64,000 nt of DNA from Tanypteryx hageni (Eukaryota > Arthropoda > Insecta > Odonata > Petaluridae), in contig CM054112.1 of NCBI GenBank assembly GCA_028673005.1, positions 186,322,564-186,386,563 of the forward strand, in the 5' to 3' direction. Made by a program: the position numbers and the translations under genes. The notes under the pieces are model-generated. The model was not told where the DNA came from, did not search any database, and was given only the letters and a program-made list of their open reading frames with translations. Shown here in pieces: positions 10,651 to 22,890 of this stretch (its first letter is position 1; each line of letters starts with the position of its first letter).

Positions 10651-10680
10651 CAGTCATGGACAATAAAATTGACCAAGTAG
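10651..10680. mobile_element. Probable solitary Tc1/mariner-type terminal repeat
   Basis: A TA dinucleotide (10649-10650) is followed by CAGTCATGGACAATAAAATT GACC, written here in two parts. CAGT..TGGACAA(A)AT after TA is typical of Tc1-like element ends. I found no matching inverted copy within the next kilobase, so only one end can be seen. A plus-strand frame downstream (10739-11005) has no recognisable transposase motif such as the DDE residues. Confidence 0.35.
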
Positions 10681-11689
10681 CGCCCCGTGAATGCAGGCTT
10701 CCCGACGAACTCCTGAGAAAATGTGAAATCTTGCAACGTTGTACATGGAGACGTTTCACCCTCCCCAGAACTCGTTCTTCCTCCAATACAACCGAGAGTT
10801 TGGGCTCTATTTAAGTGAGTTCAACCGTCAAATCTTTGGCCATCATGACGCATCGCCCTCACAACACAGATGGCAAAACTTCCAACAAATTTATAACGAA
10901 ATTATTGAAGAAATAATAATGCACGAAGTATCAGAAATCATCCTAAAATGTAGGCGAGTCTTTGAGAATGTAATTTATTTGGGAAAAATAACTTTTCATA
11001 TGTAAATAATTTCCGTAAAAATAATAAAACATTGAGTTCATTTCAAATTAATTTTGTTTAATAATATATCTTGCACTAATCATAAAACTATTATAAAATA
11101 TTCAACACAAACTTTTAAAATTGCAAAGGATCTGGAAAAATTAGACACTTTTCATATTTGTATTATCGTTGAAATTGATAAGCAAATAAAATCGCACTTC
11201 GAACAATAATAAAGTATCAACAATTAGTATGTTTACTTTATATTAAAAACGAATAGCACTAGACAATAGTTAATAAGGCAAAATAATAATAGAAAAGAAA
11301 CAAAATATAACAAATATCAATAATTTCAATATTGTTCTCATTTCTTTATCAAGTAGTATTCGAATACTGACTAATTATCGTTACAAAGTGACGATCTTTC
11401 ATGGAAAAAGATTATTAAATCGGCATTTGTGCAGCCAAAATCCTAAGTTTCAATATTTCTACCATAAATATTTTGAAGAAAATGTTTGTTTATTTAAAAC
11501 AACAACTACAGAGCGTAGAAGCAAGATGAAGGTGCCGCAATAAAATGTTAGCAAAATTGTAGAGTTTTAAAGCGATTTGAACTATATTTTTCATTTAAAA
11601 AATTTGTTCCATTAATTTTTCCATTTAAATAACACGGGAATGAGCGCATTGTTGGATTGATAATCTACTTGGCAACCACTATAAACAAT
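10681..11689. other. AT-rich non-coding stretch
   Basis: Mostly low-G+C sequence after about 11000, with many A/T runs and dispersed AATAAA strings. No exon, RNA gene or clear repeat is seen apart from the transposon end on its left border. Confidence 0.45.
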
Positions 11690-12422
11690 ACCCAATCTTT
11701 ACTGTAATTCAGAGAGTTTGTTGATTTGTATGTTTGTCCGACTATACAAATCCACACGGTTGGTCCTAGAGCCACCAAACTTGGCATGCTATCTAATAGG
11801 ACCAAACAGAAGAGCGTAGGTGGGGTTTGAAATCCTTGGGGTCTTTGGAACCTCATGGGGTCCACAGAATAGCATTTCCATAACATTAACACGGGAGTAA
11901 TACGGGAATAGGTGTAGTCATTTTGTAATTTGAACATTAAAGTATAAAGTCATTGACCTAGAGCCGTAAAATTCATACTGATTTACTCCTAATAGTAAAA
12001 ATAATATTATTCAGGTCATACAATTTCGTCTCTTGAACGAAAACGATCAAAAATTACATTTGAGTACGAAAATTGCATGGATTTTTAGGCATTTTCACAA
12101 TATCACCATAGTTACTTCTAATTGTTGGGGTTAGTTTGTTTTCATTTTAATAGTAATACTTAAATGGTTTTGTCACCCAAAAAAAACATGTTTAACTGGC
12201 AGCAACTCACAGAGAGAGGTACAGAAAAACAGAGATTACGACAATAAGCAGTTCGAAACTTTTCCTAACGAGAACAGGTAGAAGCTTAGCATGTTTTAGC
12301 TAGACTATTGTTAGAAATTAAAAAAAAATATTTATAACTCTGTGTACACCCCCCCCCCCAATCCTTCCTCCCCCTCCTTCCTCTCTCCCCCCCACCCGCG
12401 CAACGCCGGGTAATTATGCTAG
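11690..12422 (+). mobile_element. Helitron-type element, 3' end defined, 5' end not found
   Basis: The right boundary has the classic Helitron pattern: a GC hairpin (ACCCG at 12394-12398 pairing with CGGGT at 12407-12411), a short AT spacer, then CTAG at 12419-12422 followed by T. Upstream is an 11-base C run and pyrimidine-rich tract (12349-12393), then AT-rich text. The segment from about 11690 contains phrases such as TTGTATGTTTGTCCG and GAGCCACCAAACTTGGCATG that I associate with dispersed insect Helitron-like repeats. The left limit is a guess. No Rep/helicase frame is present, so it is non-autonomous. Confidence 0.55.
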
Positions 12423-12423
12423 T

Positions 12424-13760
12424 TGTATAATAAAGGCACTCTTAAATAACACATTATTACCACCGAGACCGGCTTCAGTGTAGCCGAAATGTTCATGCGC
12501 TTCAATCGATGATTTCAACTCTAAAGAATCATCTGCAATTTCCAAGCCATAATATGAATTAAATAATTCATTGCTTGATTTATTTTTTCCTTGCTCTCAA
12601 ACTGTCCGTATTACTCGATGAAAACATATAACCAACGATCTCAATTCAAATCCAACCACCCCATAATTCGAAACAATCCAAATTGAAGAAACGTTTACCC
12701 AATACAGTTGGGCAATGGATTTGAGCCAAATGCACAACCTGTCACAACGATTTTACTGCTACGGTCAAGGCCTGCCAGCTCCACCGTATCACCTCCTACT
12801 AGCAAGAGGGCGGCCTCCCGAACTCATTCGTTACACCAAAACGCTACAACGGACGCGGGCAGCCGCCAATCGCTGCATTCTCCCGCAAAATATCGAGAAT
12901 AGCAGATTAATCCGGAGTGGAACTCCTTGACCCACAGAACTGCTTCGAACGATGATTGCACACCGTTTACATCAAGCAGATAAAGAGAACCCTTTGCTCA
13001 TAATTAAGACCGCGAATGTATGGGATTAAACGCGAACCTAATGTTCTCATCGGCATCTCGCTCCTAATTGTGATAAAATCAAATTCCACAGTAAAAAATA
13101 TTCCATTAATCAATTCGGAATGGATGTACCAAAAACCTTCACACTTCATCGTTAGCTTCAAAACTAATAACAGTAAAACTGAGTCGCGCAGAAACAGAAT
13201 TATTCGCATTCACTAAACAATTCATTCGCAAAACGACACAGCGACGGAATATTCCCCGAGACATTTCACAAAAAGTGCCCTCTTCTCGCAGAATCACTTT
13301 TTTGTCTCTTCCAGAGATAATTATTTCTCTTCCAACATTTCCAGACTACGGCCATATGGCAACACTGGGAAAACACTCCATATCCAGCTGCCGAGAATTT
13401 AATCTTCCGCCCGCGTTAATTAAAGAAATTATTCGCGCCCTTGATAAAAAGCGTCAAAAATTAAAGCAACGACCGCTAACCTCATCCGAACCGAACGTAC
13501 AATTAATCGGATTAAAGCCAAAAAATGCAAAAAGTTAGCGGCCATTAATAATGAACAACGCCGCGGAAGGTTTAATTTTTTTCCCTTTTAAAAATACGGT
13601 AGAACGGGCTTTATTTAAAAAAAACACCGCGCAAGCGCGCAATCTCGTCAATTAAATTCGATTTCCGTTAGGGAAATAAATAAAAAATCTCCGCCACCAT
13701 CCATGGGATTTTTTTTCGAATAAAATGTCTTCCTTTGGGGTATTACTGGTACTGGATACC
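12424..13760. other. Non-coding stretch, no supported gene
   Basis: Mixed composition, AT-rich to 12650 and more balanced afterwards, with occasional AATTAATTAA-type runs and GCGCAAGCGCGC near 13630. Two overlapping short plus-strand frames around 12710-12930 have no recognisable domain and no matched splice borders. Confidence 0.45.
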
Positions 13761-13779
13761 ATTGTGTGCCGCCAACCTC

Positions 13780-14680
13780 CTCCCCTATCTCTCTCTCTCT
13801 CTCTCTCACTCTTTTAAGCTCTCTCATTCTCCTTTTTACAGCTCTCATTACAGCCAATAGGAAGAGAGAACAACCTCTTCCGAGACTTCACTCTCACGGG
13901 GGAACGCACCGGGTCTCGATCTGGTTTCTCTGTAATCCTCTTTTCTCCGTAGCCATCCATAAATGCAACGGCGGCGAGGACGAAACGACCGCCTCGGAGG
14001 ACGGGTTGTTCGGACGGCGTTTCTCTCTTGTTTTTGCGACTCTCTCTTTCCCTTTCTCTCTCTCTCTGGTCGCCGCTTTACGAGAAGACGCGCAGACGGG
14101 ACGAACACGCACATAAACTCGTACGTTCACCGTAATTCGCGAGGGTGGGAGGGGGGGAGATAGAGTTCGCGTGTGCGAATGTGTGTGTGGGCGCAAGTGT
14201 GCGTGCGTTGTTGGTGGCGGGAGAAAAGCCGCGTCGGTAATCCGTCTTCGCAGCAAAACAAAAGAGTGAAAGGGAGCGTCGAAATCGAGAGAAGGAACGC
14301 ACGACGATCGTTGCAACTCGGAAGGATGGGTGGGGGAAAGCGATCGATGCACGGCTCTCGTCCCAGTTTATCAGAGGCGGGAGTTTTGAAGTGTTTTCGA
14401 AACAGGGCGAAGGGAATCGGATAGACCACACCGGCGGCGACGTCGTTCGGACGGCGAGCGGCACAAAAGGCCGTTATCTGCATGGGAAGAAATGGAGGTC
14501 GAATGGCGACGTGATGCTTGACGGTCTATTATCGAAACGCGAAAGCGCGCCAAGTCAGCGGGGAAAGGAGATTTAAGACAAATTAATACGCCGATCGGTT
14601 ACTTTTTCTTTCGGCTCGCAAGTTTTTTTTTACCCTCGGCGCTTGACATTTCGAACACAAGCGGAAGATAGGTAAGTTAT
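13780..14680. promoter_or_regulatory. CpG-rich block with a CT-to-GA strand switch, possible promoter region
   Basis: The block opens with a (CT)n run at 13787-13807 and stays pyrimidine-rich on the plus strand with further CT runs to about 14075. From about 14130 it becomes purine/GT-rich (GAGGGTGGGAGGGGGGGAGA, then GTGTGTGTGGGCGC). CpG is dense from 13960 to 14560. A consensus donor, ATAG/GTAAGTT, occurs on the plus strand at 14671, so a plus-strand non-coding first exon ending there is conceivable. No known protein is read in any frame; the long overlapping frames on both strands are compositional. Confidence 0.3.
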
Positions 14681-17600
14681 TTATGGGTTCATCCGATTTG
14701 CCGCGGATGAAATTCCGAGAGACCCGCGAGACACTGCCGTACGTCAACCAGTCGCGCGGCAGACGCTATAAACTTTCTAACGCATCAAATCGCGAAAAAA
14801 AAACAATTTATGCCCCAATTACCCTAGAATGCCCAGGAGAAAGGAATCGAAAACCGGGGGAACGACTAACGTATCTGAGCTTTCGATGGATTTGAGATGG
14901 CAGACTAAGATGATAAACGGAAAGCACTCGAAAAATGTATAACTTCCGAATTCATAGCGTGCGAGTGACTACCACTTGTGGTACTGGACGATCGATATCA
15001 GTGTACGTGTAAGAAAATGAGAAGAAATAATCGCTGGAACCGACGGGCACCTAAGCCCTTTCCACTTATGCGATAAGATAATACTGATTTTTGTTAGTGT
15101 GAGGTATGATACTATCGCACCCCCTGCTATATGCTTTCGATGGTTTGCTGAGCAATTATGCAAACGTCACCATACAAGTTCCAATCGGTTAACTAATTCA
15201 AAAGAGAAAGAGACTTAAAACCTTTGAAACTTCTAGTAGTTAAAATAACAGTTTTTTCTATTCATCCCCAAATTTTAGTCCTGAAGCCCGGATTAATCGC
15301 AGCTTCAGTCAGCCTTAGCCTTATTCCCTCAAGCGAGAGAAACAGACCTCATCGTCTGTTTTCCAAGATCCTTTGGCCTTCTGGTCTCACTCTGGCGAAG
15401 TCACTTCCATTGTTCGAGTTTCGAACTGCAAGGAGAGCATTAGCGATTAAAGGAGACCTTGGGAGCAAATTCTCTCACGCCGAAATGGTTCTTATTCCAC
15501 TTGGAGTGTAGAAGATCGACTTGTCGGAAACTACCGCCTCTCATTAGCGTAATAGTCGTCACCTCCTAACGTGGGAAAGGCGAATGACTAAAAAAAATCC
15601 TATACTATTACAAGGTTCGTTAGCCCTTCGCCAAGAGAAGGCCTTATGAGGCTAAAAATATTTTTTTAACTGCAACGAAAATCGGGGAAAACCAGCGCGT
15701 GGAACAAACGATGAACAATACGTCCTCCATTCCTCTCATACTGGCACCGAAGGTGCATGCGTAAATCAGGAAACACTTGACTCGTGGACGGACGAAATCC
15801 AAGTAAAATAATCGTCCCCCCCACGAACTTCCTCTCGGCTTGTTCAGTTATTTTAGAAAGAGATGTAAACACAAACAGCCATTTCATCCGTCTTCCGCTC
15901 GTGGCACACGCCTGGAAATACAAATCCATTCTTACATTCGCCAGGCTCTCTTGTTCTCGCCAACACCGAAACCGTGAAAAGCGATTTCCAACGAAGAAAC
16001 TGTTACGGGTAATTTCGAGCGAAAGTAATCTATATCAAGTTAAACGGCTGCTCGTGGCGATCATTAAAGAAATAACTGATTCCGGAAGGAGGGTTGAATT
16101 TGCGGTTGTTAGTCACGCGCTGTGGAGCAAGAATAAAATAGACCAAATTCTATTCGTAGCACTATTATCCCGGAATGCCAAAAGCAGAGCAACTGTGAGT
16201 ACCAACTTAACGGGGAGTATCGATTGGCCGGCAGAGAAGCGAGTTGAAACTCTCTGGGAATCGATAGAGTTTAAAGAGGGTGTGCAGATGGCCGGTTCAT
16301 TTTTAGCCAAGCGCTCAACGTCGTAAATTTAAGACCCAAAGAACCAAAACAAACAAAATGCTAGATAAGAGGATTGACATGTTTATACCCTTGATATGTT
16401 AGTCGGAGTAAGCTTCAAAAAGAATGATATAAACCTGAAAAAATGTCCGCATCAACGGCCGAAAAATTAGTGAAATCGGAGCGCATCAGTACAATTTATA
16501 AATGCCAACGACTCTTTGAAACTGCAAAAAGATTCGAATAAATAACGCAAATACAATGTCGCCATATAATAAAAATAATAATGCTTTTTAAAGACTCACA
16601 AAATAGTACATATAAAGACCGGAGTCTTGCAGCAAGTTGTCTTAAAACAAAAATTCTACTTCGAATGTGCTGGAAAAAAACATCTATTCGTAATTTAATA
16701 AGAAGAAGCCATTTAATTTAACCTTGAAACGAGACCTAAGTTCAGTTACCAACTAAAATCATTTACAGAGAAACTTCATATAACGTAATAACCGCCATTA
16801 AATAGGTATGAAGCGATACAAAAGAGAAATTACGTTCTCTAATCACACTTCTGTAACATTAATTGGCCATCAAGACTACACAAAATCAAAAAGACGTGAC
16901 ATATCCGCTAAGCTTCTTAACCGCCGGATGCAATACTTCTTAAATGTTTTCCTAACTATACCTCTCTTTCCCCTCTTTCGCCCGTAATCTCCCACTTTAT
17001 TACTTCCTCCCAAGAAATAAATGAAACGAAAACACTGCGCGTTTCCTCCATAGCGAACACCCAATATATAAATCCCCTTCCGGCAATAATGAAGAAGATT
17101 AAAAAACATTAAAGAGGTCCGGGAGTTAACCTTTTCGAAACGAACACATGTTCTGTGGGTTAGGGCAGACAAAAACCCGAAGAGTAATCGAAAAATATAA
17201 CCCCAGCCGACCACTTGTTCGCGGCGTTCGTTGTTTTCACTCGCCAGCAACTTTCGAACGGCGCGATATATTCTGAAAGCGCGCGTACTTCACGAAAATG
17301 GTCAAACTTAATCGAAAATTTCACCTTCAACGACTATAAAAAGTTTTTTTAATAATCAATTTACGTTTGCGGCGTCACTTTGTGGAATATTTTCATTAAC
17401 AGAAACAATTTCAAAAACTTGGTAATTTTCCACTATTTGTTTGATACTAGCGACCATGATTTCGACGTGATTCGCCATCTCCAAGCAAATAATGAAATGC
17501 AGATTCGAGTATATACAGGAGATAAGCAGTGGGAGGATGACAGGAAAGAAATCATACATCAAGGGTCGAATCAAATCTGGTTGCTTGCGTAAACGTAAAT

Positions 17601-18040
17601 CTTAGAAAGTAGGTTGGAATAATACGCAAAGTGTCAAAATCGTAAAACTCGAGTTTCTAAAAGCTTCGTCACTCATACCGTAGAAAACGAACGCAGATGC
17701 CGTTTAAGACAATGTCCTCGGGATAAAAAAAAACGTAAAAAAAAACACCCGACAAATTTCACGGGGAGGGAAAAAAACCACGGCACGGACGTAACCAAAA
17801 CAAAAGAAAGCTGAAACAAACCTTTATGACGCGACCAAGAAAAACACACCTCGGAACCGGAACTTCTTTTCATCCCGCCCCCAACCTCTCAACACCAAAC
17901 GCCCTCCCGCCCACCTTGTCCCAACAAACGCGACACATCAAAGGAAAATTCCGACGACATTATGCCAAAGTGTCACAGAAATAGACGTTCGACATTCCTT
18001 GACTCCCAGGTCACTCAAGAAAACGACGCGAAAGAGAGGA
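14681..18040. other. Long non-coding stretch, no supported gene
   Basis: Balanced to AT-rich sequence. A 180-codon frame at 15784-16326 (plus) has no recognisable domain, and its opposite strand is also open for part of its length, so I do not call it a gene. 17870-17940 is C-rich. No transposon ends or RNA genes were recognised. Confidence 0.45.
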
Positions 18041-18960
18041 AATAAAAATTGAGGGGAGGAAAGAGGGAGATAAAGAGAGGGAAGAGGGGGAAATTTTCGC
18101 ATCATGGGATTGGCACGGTGGACTACAGTGTCTTTCTTTTATGTGTCTCCGCACTCGAAAATAGTCGAGGCCTACCTCTACTCTCCCTCTTTCTTTCTCT
18201 CTCTCTCTATCGCCTCGCTACTCCCTTCTCTCTCTCCCATTCCCTCCAACTCCTCTTGTATGCCACCCAACATTCGCCTCACACCAAAAGAGGTAATTGT
18301 GGAAGTCGAGAGAGAGAAGGGGAGAGAGGAAGAAAGGGGATGAAGAGACGCATTCTCCTCTTTCCCTACCTAACTCATTCGCCCACGCATCATTCGAATC
18401 ACGGCGCCAAAGTGTCACAGGAGAACCCTCTTAAATCCCTTCACCAAAGCTCCTGTCTTTTTCCCCCCCTCGCTCCCTTTTGCATTTTTCTCACATGTGC
18501 GTCTTCTTGTTTTATTCGCCCTGGCGCATTACCCACTGGGATGAAGTGTTTGGGTGGAGGGGGAGGGTCTTTTTGTGCCCGGTGTCTAAATAGGCTGGAA
18601 GCCCAATACACACACTTAATTCAATACACCCACGCGAACATCTCTACGGCAGTCTCTCACGGTCTCCCCTCTCTCTCTCTACGTCTCTCCTCTACCCTTA
18701 ATACCTCTCTATCCCTTTATTCCCGTTTCACCCACCTCTCCCATTTTCACGTCTCATTGCATTTACCTCACGTATATCTCTTTCTACCCCCTCCTCAACT
18801 GTCCTTCTCTCTCCAGGAGTCAACACCGCCACTTCCGTCCCGTGAATCTCATATACGCAGGCGTTTTTCACGGTCGTGTTCAGGTTTTTAAACTTCCCAA
18901 TTTCTTTCTCTTTCTTTCTTTCTCTCTCTCTCTCTCTCCTCACCAAATCTGGCCTTATCC
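18041..18960. repeat. Pyrimidine-rich simple-sequence block
   Basis: After a short purine stretch (18045-18095) the plus strand is dominated by CT-rich words (CTCTCTCTC at 18196-18206, 18668-18678 and 18919-18938). This creates the longest open frame in the window (18049-18891), whose translation is Ser/Leu/Pro/His-rich low complexity without any motif. I regard that frame as an artefact of composition. A (TC)n run closes the block. Confidence 0.6.
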
Positions 18961-20700
18961 TCAACCTCGTACGATCGCTTTACTGTTTTTCGCCTCCACC
19001 GTGATCACGGCTTTTTCCACCCACAAAAGGCACCAAAAAGCTGAATGGAAGAAACTGCTCGATAAGACGGACGTGAAAGGGGATTGATGTATTTTTTTCT
19101 CCTTTCGGAAGTGAATTTTGTTCGGCTGCGTTCGGCCTTTTTTCAACGTCCATCATTAACGAGATTTAGGGCGTGACGGGAAGCGAAAGGGTGGGAGAGA
19201 GATAAAGGAAGATAAGCCCGCGTACAAAGAAAACCGAATTCCGTGAAGAGTTCGAAAACACAAGACTTGTGGGAGTAGGACCCTTCTATCAACCGACAGG
19301 AAAAAATGGGAATGAGAAAATGAGAAAAAATATACAATATGGATCATATTAAGGAGCGTGATTTTCGTGACAAACATTCGCCAGTTGCTTATACTTCATT
19401 AAAAATAATAAAACGAAAGCAATGGTAAAACAAGTCATAATTCTTCAAGTTTTAAGTGCACCACGATTAATGATTAAATATTGGAAAGAGGTAGATTCGA
19501 CCCTTAACACTGGAACTATTTTCACCTATTGCTGGGTATTATCACTTATCTTTTCCTAATTCCTGTTAGCATATTATGATGATTTTATCTCAATTTAACC
19601 CTTTAAATGCTAAGTATAGGAAATGAGAGACTTGGGATATGCTGACCGAACCAACACTTCCATATAATGCACATATTTTTATGAGAAAATCAAACCGATC
19701 CCGCGAATGACGAAGGTTTCCTGTATCAACATAAACAAGGTCTGTAAACAAACTTACGAAAAGGATGAACTTAAATATTTCAGTCATAAACTGATTTCAA
19801 TACAACCCCGCATCCAGAAACTCTTCAAGGTTGGCATTCCTGGGCGTCAAGATTACATGTAAGCGTAAATATCTTATTATTTATCTTAGAAATACGTTTA
19901 AAAGGTGCTCTTAATCAGCGCATTAACCGGATTCGACGCTTGAGTTATTTTCTTACTAATTTCACAACATAAAAAAGTTTAAATTTTACTGCAAATGCTT
20001 TGGTCGGCTAGAGATCCCCTGCTGCAAGGGGGCAGTTACTTGTGCTCGGTTTCCAGTCGAACCCTCGAGTTCCGCAGTCATAATCCGAGTTAATGACGGT
20101 TGTGAGAGCTGTACATCGGTCAGTTTTAGATGTGGTCCCAACTAGTTAACATGAGCCTGCTTTTTTTATAAAGAGTTTATGAATATTCTGGTAAGGAGTT
20201 TCTATTCTTTACGCCCTATTTTTTCACTGGGACACGAGACAAAAAGTTTGAAAGACGGCGATATACACCCGGAAAAAACTATAAACAACTGCATTGGAAA
20301 GAATAATATATAACACACAACAGTAAAATAAAAGACAATTCCGAAAACGGTTCAAAAATGCTTCATCTTTTTCATCGCCATAAGTTCAAGAAAGACGGAA
20401 ACCGTAAGGACAAAAGGGTTCCCACCAGCTGAGAAAGCAAAATAAAAAAAATAATAAAACGATATTCGGGGAGAATTTCCGAAGTTCCGGCGCAAAATCA
20501 GAGCTAACAACCGACTTCGCCGGCCATTAACTTTCAGAAGAGACCGATTACAGTGCCACCTAGAACCGGTAACAAAATAATTGTTCTCGCCTAAGGGACT
20601 CCGCTGGGTTTCATGTGTGGGCGGCAGGATTCCTTTCCGAAATAAAGTAAGGGAAGAGTAGTAGGTTATATTCCGAACCGTCGCAGCCATTTGAGGAGCG
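18961..20700. other. Non-coding stretch, no supported gene
   Basis: Balanced sequence up to 19350, then AT-rich. A short GC-richer segment at 20000-20130 contains GGTTTCCAGTCGAACCCTCG, which on the minus strand loosely resembles a tRNA B box, but no A box or cloverleaf could be built around it. Confidence 0.4.
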
Positions 20701-20702
20701 GA

Positions 20703-20735
20703 AAGGGGACCGATGACTGAGCCTTGCGGTACTCC
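20703..20735 (-). pseudogene. Isolated reverse-transcriptase-like motif, possible LINE fragment
   Basis: Read on the minus strand these 33 bases give GVPQGSVIGPL, which is the conserved block before the YxDD region in non-LTR (LINE) reverse transcriptases. The flanking residues (RRWWRFGSL before, SAPQMAATV after) do not look like the usual context (expected LLF..YINDL). It is therefore either a frameshifted, decayed LINE piece extending somewhere in 20350-21010, or coincidence. No YxDD motif was seen nearby. Confidence 0.3.
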
Positions 20736-21835
20736 TAGGCTGCCGAATCGCCACCATCTCCTACTAAAGGGAGACGGAGGAGTGAGAATCTCTCCCACAG
20801 ATCTCTTCCTGAACCGACACACTCAAAAATAGACCAGAGTCGCGGTCCACGAATTCCAAGAGATGCAGGTGAGCCCAGTACTCCCCAACTCCTCTCTGCA
20901 GGCCGACCGGCCCCCGAATCCGTCCCACCGTCTACCATTCGCCGTGAAGAATTCCCGTGGCCAGGAATGACACGGCCGGAAAGGCTGATTCATAACAGCC
21001 GCATGCAATACATTATATGCGCGCTCGTTGAGAGGGAATCTGCGCAGGATGACAAGTGGATATTTTTCTTTGTGTCAAAAGAACGCAATTTTGTTTAATT
21101 ATAGCCGGCATACTCTGCCGATCAAGTTTAATTTAAATCCGTGAATATCTCACATGTAGTTTAAGTGATTAAGCCAGAAAAACAGTAATTATTTGCTAAT
21201 CAAAGTAATTCATCAAATAAAGGTAAACAGTAAAGGTAGATAAAAAATGTTTTGAAAGGGGATGATACGCAAATAAAGACAACGCTCACTTTTTGATAAA
21301 AGCAGCAAAATGAGTAATCTTCTTGTATTTTAAATTAATTTAAAACCTCGAAATTCTAATAAAATAGATCTTACAGCTGGACTTTTTGTACACAGAAATA
21401 TTTATCTATAAACATATTGTATCATATATTCGCGAGCAATGCACGTACGTCTACAAGCGAAATGTCAACAACAGTTACCATTCGTTTGTTACCACTGGAT
21501 GTGAAAAGGCATGATATTTTATTTTCCTTGATTCGCATGAATCACATCCATTAATCAGAAGCAATAAAAAGTCTTGGCTTTTACGCAATGTGTTTACCGA
21601 GGGACGAAAAAAGGTCAAAGGCATGTCCTTGGCTTTGGCTGTCGTGAATTAGTGAAAGTAAAATTCCACGATAGTAGCTCATACAGTGCGTTTCGGTGAA
21701 GTGTTGTTGTGAGATGGATTTTAAACGTGATGTTGTAACCAAAACAAACACTCGCATATATCTTTATTTACACAAACAAAAGCTTTTCGCTAAAATAATT
21801 ATGAATTAGAAATACATGGCTTCTTGAAATGAATG
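20736..21835. other. Non-coding stretch between LINE-like motif and hAT element
   Basis: GC-richer to 21060 (possibly more of the same decayed retroelement), then AT-rich with no recognisable feature. Confidence 0.4.
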
Positions 21836-21843
21836 CCAATAAG

Positions 21844-22209
21844 CATGGCCGGCCTGAGCTACGGTCGAGCCGAGCGGCTGACCGGGGTGCCGAAGTTTAG
21901 GGGGTGCTATCCCGATAATATATCTATGCATTACTTGCAAGTGAATAAATATGAGATATCAATTTATATCGAGGAACAGGCTAGAATCTTGATGGCATTC
22001 CTTTTAATTTTTCATTATCAATAGTTTTTACAGAGCGATGAATAAATGAACATGAACATGAACATGCCACCCACCAACTTGGTGAATTGCAGGGTAACTT
22101 GTAGATGTAGATGTAGATGTAATTTGTAAATATCTCAACAAACATTCACGGAGGGGGGCGCCGGAGTGCTATCTTGCCCGGGGCACCAAAATTCCTCGGG
22201 CCGCCCCTG
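21844..22209. mobile_element. hAT-type miniature element, 366 bp, with perfect 8-bp target duplication
   Basis: CCAATAAG occurs at 21836-21843 and again at 22210-22217, a perfect 8-bp duplication. The right end read inward begins CAGGGGCGGCCCGAGG; the left end CATGGCCGGCCTGAGC is a degraded partner. Subterminal text GGGGTGC..GGGGGTGCTATC on the left is mirrored by GATAGCACTCC..GCCCC on the right. The centre holds two micro-tandems: ATGAAC repeats (22046-22063) and GTAGAT repeats (22101-22120). There is no transposase, so it needs a transposase encoded elsewhere. Confidence 0.88.
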
Positions 22210-22890
22210 CCAATAAGGAACACTGAGTAACCTTTAAAGAAACAAGAAATATATGGCATCATACCAGGTAACGTCCTGACGCAAATTCCTAAGGAGCCAT
22301 CGCACCAAACTGTCACATTCGACGTACCTTACGTTTCATTACCATAAATAAAATAACGATTTTGCGAAGAAAACGTTTTACTATACACTAAATCTAGAAA
22401 TGTTTTACCATTTGATATGTATAATATACTGATTACTTTTCCAGATAGAATACAAAGGAAACGCACTTTCACGCGTGTGATAATTTAATACGTCGTTCCC
22501 ATGAAAAACTTGATCCCCCGAAAAGGTCGCGTTCGCGACTTAAAACCCATCTTCAAAAAGTAATGCAATGGCACACACTGAAATTCTTCATTACAAGAGG
22601 GAACGAACGCCGACACAGGTTAGGCAGGGGTGCTCAAGATGTCGATCGCCATCGACCGGTCGATCGCCTATTCGTTTTAGGTAGATCTCTGAAACTTAGT
22701 TGCCCCACTCGACGGAATGTTTAGCAGTGAAAATGGATGGTCGATCGACACATAAGTGGAAAATGATTAGTAGCTCCAAGATTTAATTCTTCAAACTCGC
22801 AGGAAATTTAATTGAATACTGCCTCTGAGGTCGAAAGCAGGGTCCGCGCGATGGAATATGCAGCGTATGCTATGCATGCGGCCCCCTTAA

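Noticed and set aside
15784..16326. 180-codon plus-strand frame of ordinary composition
   Set aside because: No recognised domain, no splice or promoter support, and the reverse strand is partly open; left as unproven.
18049..18891. 280-codon plus-strand open frame
   Set aside because: It lies in CT-rich simple sequence; the translation is Ser/Leu/Pro/His low complexity with no domain.
19590..19620. TTAACCCTTTAAATGC as a piggyBac end
   Set aside because: No inverted partner ending in AAAGGGTTAA was found nearby.
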